Below, piece after piece: positions 55,429-63,298 of a DNA stretch of 64,000 bases. The notes under the pieces are model-generated. The model saw nothing but the letters and a program-made list of their open reading frames with translations, made no database searches and was not told the origin of the DNA. Every line of letters starts with the position of its first letter. Position 1 is the stretch's first letter. Source of the DNA: Pseudoduganella buxea (GTDB lineage: Bacteria > Pseudomonadota > Gammaproteobacteria > Burkholderiales > Burkholderiaceae_D); contig NZ_WNKZ01000014.1 in assembly GCF_009720835.1 (NCBI RefSeq), forward strand, positions 1 through 64,000, written 5' to 3'. The position numbers and the translations under genes were made by a program.

Positions 55429-55500
55429 TTGCCGGAAAAATGGGGTCTGTCCCCATTTTTCCGGCAACTTGCTTCGGAACAGGGGACTGTCCCCGGTTTT
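55429..55500. repeat. Dispersed repeat, copy at 55.4 kb (hairpin plus second core)
   Basis: TTGCCGGAAAAATGGGG (55429-55445), loop TCTGT and the perfect complementary arm to 55467 form a 17-bp hairpin, in the opposite orientation to the copy at 47.5 kb. A second core GGGGACTGTCCCC follows at 55482-55494. It fills the gap between two convergent genes and may terminate both. Confidence 0.9.
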
Positions 55501-55512
55501 ACGGTTGCCGCC

Positions 55513-56136
55513 TCAGGCGCCCGCGCTGGCGCTGGGCCGGGTGGCGATGCGGTCGCGCCAGGCTTGCACGTGGGCGAAGCCTTCGTGGCCCGGGCGCAGC
55601 TTCATCAGGCCGCGGGCGAATTCAAGGGCACAAAAGGCCGTGATGTCGGCAATGGTGAAGCGCTCGCCCGCGACGAAGGGCTGGCCGGCCAGCACGCCGT
55701 CGAGCCAGCGCAGCGTGTCGCGTACCCGTTCCCCCTGTACGGCGCCGAAGTCGGGAAACTGGGGGCTTTCCAGCACGGCCAGGCCCGGGTGCGTGTGCCG
55801 CACGCAGTTGGCGATTCCCATCAACAGGTGCAACTCGATGCGGCGGTCCGCCATTTCGACAAAGGCGCGCTCCGTCGCGTCCACGCCCATCAGGTTCGGT
55901 TCCGGGCACACTCCTTCGAGGTAGGTGCAGATGGCCCGCGTTTCTGTCAGCACGCGGCCGTCGTCCAGCGCCAGCGCCGGCACCCGGCCGAACGGATTGA
56001 TGGCAAGGAAGGCCTCGCTACGGTGCTCGCTTCTACCCAGGTCGATCGTTTCGGTGGCGATGTCCAAGCCCTTCTCGGCCAAGAACATGGCGACCCTGCG
56101 GGGATTCGGCGCGCGTGCGCTCATATACAGTTTCAT
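55513..56136 (-). CDS. Glutathione S-transferase family protein
   Basis: The 207-residue protein has a thioredoxin-like N-terminal domain (MKLYMSARAPNPRRVAMFL, NPFGRVPALALDDG with the cis-Pro, LTETRAICTYLE) and an all-helical C-terminal domain (PFVAGERFTIADITAF with the conserved N-cap Asp). The usual catalytic Ser/Tyr/Cys after strand 1 is Ala-Pro-Asn here. Substrate unknown. I chose ATG 56136, which gives the family N terminus. Confidence 0.92.
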   Translation of the reverse strand: MKLYMSARAPNPRRVAMFLAEKGLDIATETIDLGRSEHRSEAFLAINPFGRVPALALDDGRVLTETRAICTYLEGVCPEPNLMGVDATERAFVEMADRRIELHLLMGIANCVRHTHPGLAVLESPQFPDFGAVQGERVRDTLRWLDGVLAGQPFVAGERFTIADITAFCALEFARGLMKLRPGHEGFAHVQAWRDRIATRPSASAGA

Positions 56137-56652
56137 TGGCCGAGCCCTCGGCCAAAGCATTCCCGCCTATTCGCCGGCACCGCCGTGGAATTTAAAACAA
56201 ACATGTTATCTCCTTATTAATTATGTAAACGGCAAAGCCTGCCGCCATTTTGTACCGACTGTATTTTTGGTGCAACGGATTAATAAACCGCGATACAAAA
56301 AAAAGGCAAAAAAAGACCGGCCGCAATCTGAGGAGGGGACCGGTCAAAACGCTTTCTATTATGAGAGCGCGGGGATTTCACAAGGATCCAGCTGCTGAGC
56401 CGAAAGAAAACCGTGCCGGATTTGAGGAATCCGGCAACCTGCCGCCCAACAATTATTGCGCGGTACGGGTTACACTTTGCCAGTTTTCATTCAAAAGAGG
56501 CTTAGGACTTCATTAAGGAAAGAATGAAAACGTTTCAAAACCGGCATGGCATGAACCGGATCGGGAAGCGAAGCGCTTCCACGACCGCAGGACCGCTTCC
56601 AACGCCGGCTCTGGCAACACCGTTTTGAAGCGACAAAACTTAGGATTATTAC
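56137..56652 (+). other. 516-bp AT-richer noncoding leader before the chemoreceptor
   Basis: No convincing gene is present. The stretch is clearly more AT-rich than its surroundings near 56200-56310 and contains several stems: CGGCA/TGCCG (56230-56244), GACCGG/CCGGTC (56315-56345) enclosing GAGGAGGGG, GCCGGATT/AATCCGGC (56415-56435) and GGAAGCG/CGCTTCC (56564-56580). I could not match it to a known riboswitch. It may be a structured 5' leader of the receptor gene or hold the promoters of the two divergent genes. Confidence 0.5.
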
Positions 56653-58725
56653 ATGAAAAAATATTCACTCAATCCCGCAAGCTGGAGCGTGGGTACGCGT
56701 ATCACCTTGCTGACATTCGGCCTGATCAGTGTTGTATTAAGCTGCCTGATCGTCGTTATCAGTTTCGGCACGACGCGCCTGCTGGAAGAACGGGCCACCG
56801 ACAGCGTGCGCCAGGAACTGACCGGCGTCGTCAATATGGTCGACCTGTTCAATACCGCCGTCACCAGCGAAGCCAACAGCTTCGCGCGCATCCTGGCCGC
56901 CTCGTTCGAAAATCAGTACACGCTCGATACGGCCACCACGGTCGAGGTAGGCGGCAAGCCGGCGCCGACCCTGAAAGACGGCGACCGGGTCCTGAATAAC
57001 GACTTCACGATTCCCGACCGTTTCACGACCCAGAGCGGCGCGACGGCAACGATCTTCGCCGCCACGGGCGAGGACTTCATCCGCGTGTCGACGTCGGTCA
57101 AGAAGGAAGACGGCAGCCGCGCCGTCGGCACGATGCTCGACCGCGCCCACCCCGGCTATGCCCTGCTGCGCGCGGGCCAGAGCTACACGGGCCTGGCGAC
57201 CCTGTTCGGCAAGCAGTTCATCACCCGCTACGATCCGATCCGCGATGCCGCCGGCAAGGTGGTGGGCGTGCTGTACGTGGGCGTGGACGTGTCCAACGAG
57301 ATTGCTTCGCTGAAACAGCGCATCAAGTCGATCAAGGTCGGCACCACCGGGTACTTCTACGTGCTCAATGCAGCGCCTGGCGCCAACCAGGGCAAGCTGA
57401 TCGTGCACCCGGCCCGCGAAGGCGACAGCATCCTCGATGCCAAGGATGCCGACGGCAAGCCCTTCGTGCGCGAAATGCTGGAGAAGAAGGAAGGCGTGAT
57501 CCGCTACCCGTGGGCCAATCCGAACGAGACGCGCGCCCGCGAGAAGATCGCCGTGTACGGCTATTTCAAGGAATGGAACTGGGTGCTGGCAGGTGGCGCC
57601 TACACCGAGGAAATCACGGCCGAAGCATCGGCCCTGCGCAACCGCTACATCGTGATGGGCATCGTTGCGCTGCTGGTGTTCTCCGTCCTGCTGTACCTGG
57701 CCGTGCGCCGCTATATCACGCGGCCGCTGGCCGAAGTGGAAGCGGCGGCCAGCCAGATCGCCGACGGCGACCTGACGGTGCAATTGGCCGTGCGGGGCGA
57801 GGATGAAATCGCCCGCCTGACGCAGGCCATGAACGGCATCAGCCAGAAGCTGTCGTCGGTGGTCGGCAAGGTGCGCGTGGGCGCCGAGCATATCGCGTCG
57901 GCCTCCAGCGAAATCGCCACCGGCAACCAGGACCTGTGCGAGCGGACCGAACGCCAGGCGGGCGACCTGGAACAGACCGCCAGCTCGATGGAAGAACTGA
58001 CGGCCACCGTACGCCAGAACGCCGACAACGCGCGCCAGGCCAACCAGCTGGCGCAAAGCGCGTCGGACGTGGCGCTGCGCGGCGGCGCCGTCGTGGCCCA
58101 GGTGGTGCAGACGATGGGCTCGATCAACAGCTCGTCGCAGAAGATCGTCGACATCATCGGCGTCATCGACGGCATCGCCTTCCAGACCAATATCCTGGCC
58201 CTGAACGCGGCAGTGGAAGCGGCCCGGGCCGGCGAACAGGGCCGCGGCTTCGCCGTCGTGGCCGGCGAAGTGCGTACCCTGGCGCAACGCAGCGCTGCCG
58301 CCGCCCGCGAAATCAAGGAACTGATCGGCAACTCCGTCGGCCAGGTCGAGACGGGCAGCCGCCTCGTCGAGCAGGCCGGCACGACGATGGAGGAAGTGGT
58401 CGACAGCGTGCGCCGCGTCACCGACATCATGGCCGAAATCCGCAGCGCCAGCGACGAGCAGACGGCCGGCATCGAGCAGGTCAACACGGCCATCACGCAC
58501 ATGGACCAGGTGACGCAGCAGAACGCGGCCCTCGTCGAGGAAGCGGCCGCGGCGGCCAGCGCCATGCAGGACGAGGCCTCCGGCCTGGCCCAGATGGTGC
58601 GCCAGTTCCGCCTGGACGAACGCGATGCGCCGCTGGCAAAAAAAACCCGCGTCGGTGACGCGGGCGAAAAATTTCAAATCGGGAGAGATTTGAAAGAGCG
58701 CAGTCATCTTCTCACGGCAAAATGA
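56653..58725 (+). CDS. Methyl-accepting chemotaxis protein with Cache sensor
   Basis: The 690-residue protein has TM1 (about 16-40), a periplasmic Cache_3-Cache_2-type sensor (about 45-320; RYDPIRDAAGKVVGVLYVGVD, GYFYVLNA, WNWVLAGGAY), TM2 (about 330-352), HAMP (about 355-405) and a signalling domain with the hairpin tip IDGIAFQTNILALNAAVEAA. It should control CheA. There is no C-terminal CheR-binding pentapeptide. The last 25 residues are encoded across an A8 run and a strong hairpin and look like read-through of untranslated sequence. Confidence 0.93.
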   Translation: MKKYSLNPASWSVGTRITLLTFGLISVVLSCLIVVISFGTTRLLEERATDSVRQELTGVVNMVDLFNTAVTSEANSFARILAASFENQYTLDTATTVEVGGKPAPTLKDGDRVLNNDFTIPDRFTTQSGATATIFAATGEDFIRVSTSVKKEDGSRAVGTMLDRAHPGYALLRAGQSYTGLATLFGKQFITRYDPIRDAAGKVVGVLYVGVDVSNEIASLKQRIKSIKVGTTGYFYVLNAAPGANQGKLIVHPAREGDSILDAKDADGKPFVREMLEKKEGVIRYPWANPNETRAREKIAVYGYFKEWNWVLAGGAYTEEITAEASALRNRYIVMGIVALLVFSVLLYLAVRRYITRPLAEVEAAASQIADGDLTVQLAVRGEDEIARLTQAMNGISQKLSSVVGKVRVGAEHIASASSEIATGNQDLCERTERQAGDLEQTASSMEELTATVRQNADNARQANQLAQSASDVALRGGAVVAQVVQTMGSINSSSQKIVDIIGVIDGIAFQTNILALNAAVEAARAGEQGRGFAVVAGEVRTLAQRSAAAAREIKELIGNSVGQVETGSRLVEQAGTTMEEVVDSVRRVTDIMAEIRSASDEQTAGIEQVNTAITHMDQVTQQNAALVEEAAAAASAMQDEASGLAQMVRQFRLDERDAPLAKKTRVGDAGEKFQIGRDLKERSHLLTAK
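58635..58668. terminator. Terminator-like hairpin inside the chemoreceptor 3' end
   Basis: An A8 run is followed by stem CCCGCGTC, loop GGT and stem GACGCGGG. On the minus strand it reads stem then T8, a canonical intrinsic terminator; on the plus strand the downstream T run is poor. It lies 60 bp inside the present reading frame. Confidence 0.55.
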
Positions 58726-58813
58726 CGGCCATGTGACGGCGGCGTGACGGGTCGATTGGGGAAACGGTGGCGCTTGCGCTACACTGCCCCATCGCCACTC
58801 ACCCCGTCACAGC

Positions 58814-59482
58814 ATGCGCATCCATCCCGGGGCCGCTATCGCGGCCCTGTCCTTTTCGGCCCTGGCCCTGTCGGCCTGCACCCTGGCGCCGCCGCCCGCC
58901 GTGACCGCCCCGCCGCCCGCGGCCGTCGCGGTCCCGACACCCGTCGCCGGCGCCCTCACCATCGACGGCGGCGCATCGATCATTGCCATCACCGTGCGGC
59001 GTGGCGGCCCCCTGGCCCGGCTGGGTCATGACCACGTCGTGGCCGCCCGCACCATCGAAGGCCGGGTCGACCCGGCCGCCAACCGCGCCAGCCTGCGCTT
59101 CCGGCTCGACGCCCTCACCGTCGACGAGGCGCCGCTGCGCCAGCAGGCCGGCCTGGACACCCAGCCGGGCGAGGATGCCATCGCCGGCACGCGCCGCAAT
59201 ATGCTGACGAAGGTGCTGGACGCGGAGCGCTTCCCGTGGGTGGATGTCGCCATCGAACGGCCCGCCGCCGGCGGCCCGCTGGCCACGAGCATTACGCTGC
59301 ATGGCGTCACGCGGCGCTACCAGGTACCCGCCACCGTCGTCGCGGACGGCGGCACCGTGCGGGCCACCGGCAGCCTGACCTTGCGCCAGACGGACTTCGG
59401 CCTGGTGCCATTCGCCGTGCTGGGCGGCGCCATGGCCGTGCAGGACGCGCTGGAGCTGCGCTTCGATATCGTGGCGCGCTGA
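58814..59482 (+). CDS. YceI-family lipoprotein
   Basis: The 222-residue protein has a lipoprotein signal (lipobox LSAC, about residue 22), a Pro/Ala-rich linker (about 25-45) and a YceI-like lipocalin domain: ITVRRGGPLARLGHDHVV, RFRLDALTVDEAPLR, RRNMLTKVLDAERFPWV and ITLHGVTRRYQVPATV. YceI folds bind isoprenoid-type lipids. The membrane face is not shown by the sequence. No clear ribosome site is seen at ATG 58814. Confidence 0.85.
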   Translation: MRIHPGAAIAALSFSALALSACTLAPPPAVTAPPPAAVAVPTPVAGALTIDGGASIIAITVRRGGPLARLGHDHVVAARTIEGRVDPAANRASLRFRLDALTVDEAPLRQQAGLDTQPGEDAIAGTRRNMLTKVLDAERFPWVDVAIERPAAGGPLATSITLHGVTRRYQVPATVVADGGTVRATGSLTLRQTDFGLVPFAVLGGAMAVQDALELRFDIVAR

Positions 59483-59507
59483 CGGCGGCCTGACGCCGAC
59501 CCTGTTA

Positions 59508-59527
59508 TACTGTACGCATATACAGTG
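59508..59527. promoter_or_regulatory. LexA (SOS) box upstream of the HD-domain gene
   Basis: The 16-bp core CTGTACGCATATACAG (59510-59525) has the CTGT-N8-ACAG form of a LexA operator, and with its flanks (TA before, TG after) it matches the 20-bp enteric consensus at 16 positions. It ends 31 bp before ATG 59557 and sits among TATACT and TGTAAT hexamers, so a bound repressor would block the promoter. Confidence 0.75.
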
Positions 59528-59556
59528 TAATATCCAGTCCCCCGACGGCCCCCCAG

Positions 59557-60135
59557 ATGACCTTCATGCAACCCGACCTGTTCAACAAGCCCGACGGACG
59601 CACGTCCATCCTGCTGCCGTCCGGTTTCGTGCTGGATCTGCAGGCGCCGGATGCGGCCGGCCTGCCCATCGACGATATCGCCCTGTGCCTGGCATCGCAG
59701 CCCCGCTGGGGCGGCGCGGCGCGGCCGTGGTATTCGGTGGCGGAGCACAGCGTGATGGTGTCGCGCCTGGTGGCGCCGGAGCTGGCGTTCGCCGCCCTGC
59801 TGCACGACTGCGAGGAATTCCTGGGCGACTGGCCGTCGCCCGTGAAAGTAATGCTGGGGCTGAACTATGTGAAGGGGCGGCTGCAGCCCGTCAAGGCCGC
59901 GCTGCGCCGCCGCTTCGGCTTCGACGACCGCCACCCCGCCATCAAGCACGCCGACCTCGTGAGCATGGCCACGGAGCTGCGCGACCTGCTGCCGCCGGCC
60001 TGGATCGACTGGGGCCACCTGCCGCCACCCCACCCGGAGCGCATCGTGCCTGTCGGACCGGAGCGGGCCCAAGCGCTGTTCCTGCAGCGTTTCGAGGAAC
60101 TGAAGCACCTGTCAACGGTGGCGGGACTGGCATAG
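59557..60135 (+). CDS. HD-domain phosphohydrolase (YfbR-like)
   Basis: The 192-residue protein has the HD metal-site pattern: YSVAEHSVMVSRL (first His), AALLHDCEEFLGDWPSPVK (His-Asp plus the GD-P-PVK loop typical of YfbR-type nucleotidases) and KHADLVSMATELRDL (last Asp). YfbR removes phosphate from deoxynucleoside monophosphates. The LexA box just upstream suggests DNA-damage induction and a role in the nucleotide pool; that link is inference. ATG 59557 and ATG 59566 are both possible starts. Confidence 0.82.
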   Translation: MTFMQPDLFNKPDGRTSILLPSGFVLDLQAPDAAGLPIDDIALCLASQPRWGGAARPWYSVAEHSVMVSRLVAPELAFAALLHDCEEFLGDWPSPVKVMLGLNYVKGRLQPVKAALRRRFGFDDRHPAIKHADLVSMATELRDLLPPAWIDWGHLPPPHPERIVPVGPERAQALFLQRFEELKHLSTVAGLA

Positions 60136-60369
60136 ACTGCCCGCTTTCAACCGCTATCAGGTACACCTCTTCTCGCCGTGTTGCCCGCGCATCGTGGCAA
60201 AACCGGCACCGTGACCCGGCAACATCGCATGCGGGCGCGGACTGCGTGCCGCGCCGTTGTATGATGGCACGCAGGGCGCACCCTTCGTCTGCGCCGGCCA
60301 CAGCCGCAACGCCTCGCGCCGATACCTTGACCATTCAACAAACCCGGCTAAGGGGACGTTTTTAAAGCT

Positions 60370-60430
60370 GTTTTTGGAGTTATCCACTTCGTTTGTGGAT
60401 AACAATGTGGAAAAGCGGCACTTGACAGGC
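60370..60430. repeat. DnaA-box-like element, upstream copy
   Basis: Within the 525-bp gap 60136-60660 this element has TTATCCACT (60380-60388), TGTGGATAA (60394-60402, a perfect DnaA box on the minus strand) and TGTGGAAAA (60406-60414), then TTGACA (60422-60427). A related element lies at 61461-61522. The rest of the gap shows no gene; 60480-60620 is AT-richer. Confidence 0.65.
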
Positions 60431-60660
60431 TGCAAACCCAGCAAGCATGCGGGTTTCAACAAATTGCCTGTTCAGTAGGCAAATATTTTCATCCATTAAA
60501 TCAAGCACTTGCGGACGAGCTCGGTACACGCCGGCCGGCGCCCGGCGTGGCCCGAAAATATATTTGTACCCTGCGCATGCGCCCGCCACCGGCAGCGAAA
60601 ACTTTGACAAAAATGCCGACGAGGAATACTGTCACCCTAGACCCTTGCCACGAGCAAAAC

Positions 60661-61368
60661 ATGGACCCACAAGCCGACGACGCCAGCGAAGGCTGGATGA
60701 TTGAAGACGAAGCGCCCGCCACCGACGAGGCCGCCGTAGCGGCGCCGGCGCCGTGGAAAGTACTGATCGTGGACGACGACGTGGACGTGCACGTCGTGAC
60801 GAAATTTTCGCTCAGTAACGCCGTCTTCATGGGCCGCCGCTTGTCCTTCCTGCATGCCTACAGCGGCGTCGAAGCACTGCAAACCTTGCGCCAGCACGAT
60901 GACATTGCCTTGGTGTTGCTGGACGTCATCATGGAGACGACGGACGCCGGCCTGAAGGTGGCCACGCGTATCCGCGACGAATTGCACAATGCCCTCGTGC
61001 GCATCGTGCTGCGCACCGGCCAGCCGGGCCAGGCGCTGGAACACGGCATCATTCTTGACTACGACATCAACGATTTCTGGTGCAAGACGGACCTGACGAC
61101 GCGCAAGCTGTTTACCACCGTGATCGCGTCGCTGCGGGGCTACCACAGCCTGCGCGAGGCCCAGCGCCGCATCGACCTGGCCCAGGCGGAGACGGCGCAG
61201 TTGCGCCAGCAGGCGCTGGCCGCCCTGGATGCCGTGCGGGGCGGCAGCAGCTGGACCGGCGTCGTCACCCTGGGCGAGCCGCCGCTGCGGATCGAGCTGG
61301 CAGCCCAGCCCGGCGGCGAGGGCGAGCGCTTCACCATCGCCGGCCGCGTCCTGCCGGACACTGTATAG
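60661..61368 (+). CDS. Response regulator with DUF3369-type segment and no known output domain
   Basis: The 235-residue protein has an acidic start (1-32), a receiver (about 34-140; LIVDDD, LLLDVIMETTDAG with the phospho-Asp) and the DUF3369 hallmark VRIVLRTGQPGQALE plus YDINDFWCKTDLTTRKLFTT. In relatives an HD-GYP or GGDEF domain follows; here there is only a coiled coil (about 165-190) and a 45-residue beta-like tail. It may act by protein contact. The start ATG 60661 is chosen by composition; ATG 60613 is in frame. Confidence 0.8.
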   Translation: MDPQADDASEGWMIEDEAPATDEAAVAAPAPWKVLIVDDDVDVHVVTKFSLSNAVFMGRRLSFLHAYSGVEALQTLRQHDDIALVLLDVIMETTDAGLKVATRIRDELHNALVRIVLRTGQPGQALEHGIILDYDINDFWCKTDLTTRKLFTTVIASLRGYHSLREAQRRIDLAQAETAQLRQQALAALDAVRGGSSWTGVVTLGEPPLRIELAAQPGGEGERFTIAGRVLPDTV

Positions 61369-61460
61369 GCATACAGCCATCAACGTGCAGCCTTCGTCCT
61401 GCAACTTGCTTGCAAGGCCGCGCATCGGCTCTTCCTTACAGCGCTAAGTAACGGATTACA

Positions 61461-61522
61461 AAGCGTTTTTGGGAATATCCACACCCGCTGGGGATAACTT
61501 TGTTGATAACGCCCCCTTGACA
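61461..61522. repeat. DnaA-box-like element, downstream copy
   Basis: Same layout as the copy at 60.4 kb: AAAGCGTTTTTGG, then ATATCCACA (61475-61483), TGGGGATAA (61489-61497), TGTTGATAA (61501-61509) and TTGACA (61517-61522). Each box is one base off TTATCCACA. A further perfect TTATNCACA match lies at 61674-61682 (minus strand). The 430-bp gap 61369-61798 holds no other feature I could recognise. Confidence 0.6.
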
Positions 61523-61798
61523 AGGCAAGACACCAGCAATGACGCCATTTTCCTTAAAGTGCACGGAGAACAGGCAGAATCAGCCCTCAATGAAATCAAG
61601 GACTTACGGCCTCATCGGCGGCCCACCGGCAGCATGCATAAAAATTCTCGTCACTTTTCGTTTTGACAAGGTTTGTGCATAACTGCCGTGTGCGGCGTGA
61701 TGGGGGCGTCGCGCGATCGCCGCCAGTGTTAGCTGCCTCGCAGTGCGACACACCACGCCGCGCTAAGCTGGCCGCACCACCTTCCACAGGAGACCAAG

Positions 61799-61966
61799 AT
61801 GAGCACACCTCCCCTCAATCCAGGCGACGAAGCGGCCCCGGGCACACCGGGCTCGGGCGAAGACACTTGCCCATCCTGCAACGGCAGCGGCAAGAGCAGT
61901 GACGGCAAGCCGTGCCCCACCTGCGGCGGCAGCGGTACCATCGTCGAAGGCATCGGCGGCGGCTGA
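61799..61966 (+). CDS. 55-residue protein with DnaJ-type CxxCxGxG zinc motif
   Basis: The small frame encodes MSTPPLNPGDEAAPG followed by a CPSCNGSG unit, an eight-residue spacer, CPTCGGSG and a short tail ending GIGGG. The two CxxCxGxG units are those of DnaJ zinc fingers and would bind one zinc ion. AGGAGA lies 6 bp before the ATG, which supports translation. It stands alone between the response regulator and chrA. Function unknown; small chaperone-associated or redox roles are possible. Confidence 0.75.
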   Translation: MSTPPLNPGDEAAPGTPGSGEDTCPSCNGSGKSSDGKPCPTCGGSGTIVEGIGGG

Positions 61967-62029
61967 CGCCGCACCTGCCGGCGACACCCCGGGTTGGACA
62001 GGCGACGACGGGGGGCGGATAATGCCCGA

Positions 62030-62707
62030 ATGACTTCGCCGCCCGACGCCCCGCCTGCCTGCCCGCCTCCGTCCTCGTCGTCGCCCGCTTCCTTGCCTGC
62101 TTCCCCGCCCGCCTCCTTGTCCAATCGTTCGGATTCTTCGCCCGATGCTTCGCCGCAACCGCGGCCCCGCTCGCTGACGGAGCTGTTCGTCGCGTTCACC
62201 GTTCTGGCCCTGCAGGGCTTCGGGGGCGTGCTGCCCGTCGTGCAGCGCGAGATGGTCGAGCGCCGCCGCTGGATGACGCAGGAGGACTTCATCGAGGAGT
62301 GGGCGCTCGCGCAGACGATGCCTGGGCCGAACGTCGTCAACCTGTCCCTGGTCATCGGCAACCGTTATTTCGGCCTGCGGGGCGCCTGCGCCGCGCTGCT
62401 GGGCATGCTGCTGGTGCCGTCGCTGGTGGTGCTGGCGCTGGCCACCGCGTACGCCCGCTTTGCCGCCAATCCGCACGTGGCGGGCGCCCTGCGCGGCATG
62501 GCCGCCGTCACGGCCGGCATGATCGCGGCCACGGGCATCAAGCTGGCCGCCTCCCTGCACCGCCATCCGCTGCCCCTGCCGCTGACGGCCTCCGTGGCCG
62601 TGCTGGCCATCGTCGGCCTGGCCTTCCTGCGCCTGCCGATGCTGCTCGTGCTGGCCGTGCTGGGCGGCCTGGGCTGCGTGCTGACCTACCGCAGGCTCAA
62701 GCCATGA
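62030..62707 (+). CDS. chrA: Chromate transporter, N-terminal half-size subunit
   Basis: The 225-residue protein has a disordered Pro/Ser-rich start (1-45) and one CHR domain (about 48-215): ALQGFGGVLPVVQREMVERRRW and AQTMPGPNVVNLSLVIG are the ChrA signatures, with about five membrane segments. It forms a pair with the next gene, a known arrangement of short-chain ChrA proteins in which two half-size subunits work together in chromate or sulfate-like anion transport. The long N-terminal extension is unusual. ATG 62030 is the probable start. Confidence 0.85.
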   Translation: MTSPPDAPPACPPPSSSSPASLPASPPASLSNRSDSSPDASPQPRPRSLTELFVAFTVLALQGFGGVLPVVQREMVERRRWMTQEDFIEEWALAQTMPGPNVVNLSLVIGNRYFGLRGACAALLGMLLVPSLVVLALATAYARFAANPHVAGALRGMAAVTAGMIAATGIKLAASLHRHPLPLPLTASVAVLAIVGLAFLRLPMLLVLAVLGGLGCVLTYRRLKP

Positions 62708-63285
62708 CGGCCCCGCAAATCGTCCTTGGCTGGCACGACTGGGTGGACCTGTTCGCCCATTACCTGGTGCTGTCGCTGATGTCGGTGGGCGGCGCCATCT
62801 CCACGACAACGGAAATGCACCGCTACCTGGTCGAACAGCAGGGCTGGCTGACACCCCAGCAGTTCAGCGACGCCATTGCCATCGCCCAGGCCGCGCCCGG
62901 TCCGAACGTGCTGTTCGTCGCCCTGATCGGCTGGACCGTCGGCCTGAATGCGGGCAGCCACGTGGCCGCCGTGCTGGGCGTGCTGGTGACGATGACGGGC
63001 ATCATGCTGCCCAGCAGCCTGCTGGTGCTGCTGGCGGCCAGCTGGGGCCAGCGCAACCGCGAGCTGCGCGCCGTGCGCGCCTTCAAGCAGGGCATGGCGC
63101 CGCTGGTGATCGGCATGCTCATTTCCACCGGCATCGTGCTGGGCAGCGCCCACCGTGACCCGGCCAACGACTGGCCCCTGTACACGCTGTCCGTGGTGGC
63201 CGCGCTGGTGATCTGGCGCACCCGGATTCACCTGTTGTGGCTGCTTGGTGCCGGGGCCGTCATCGGGGCACTGGGCCTGGTCTGA
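62704..63285 (+). CDS. chrA: Chromate transporter, C-terminal half-size subunit
   Basis: The 193-residue protein is the second CHR domain: LSLMSVGGAISTTTEMHRYL, AQAAPGPNVLFVALIGW and about five membrane segments, with inverted topology expected relative to its partner. ATG 62704 overlaps the stop of the first subunit by 4 bp (ATGA), so the two are made together. Confidence 0.87.
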   Translation: MTAPQIVLGWHDWVDLFAHYLVLSLMSVGGAISTTTEMHRYLVEQQGWLTPQQFSDAIAIAQAAPGPNVLFVALIGWTVGLNAGSHVAAVLGVLVTMTGIMLPSSLLVLLAASWGQRNRELRAVRAFKQGMAPLVIGMLISTGIVLGSAHRDPANDWPLYTLSVVAALVIWRTRIHLLWLLGAGAVIGALGLV

Positions 63286-63298
63286 CGGCCCGGCCTTG

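Noticed and set aside
56230..56345. A c-di-GMP (GEMM) riboswitch in the chemoreceptor leader
   Set aside because: The stems and GGCAAA-like bits do not assemble into the GEMM core or its tetraloop receptor pattern.
60370..61690. Chromosome origin (oriC)
   Set aside because: DnaA-like boxes are present, but dnaA, dnaN, rpmH, gyrB and parAB are all absent from the window.
62030..63285. chrA as a frameshifted pseudogene
   Set aside because: The two halves each have a full CHR domain and overlap by ATGA, which is the known short-chain ChrA pair and not a broken long gene.
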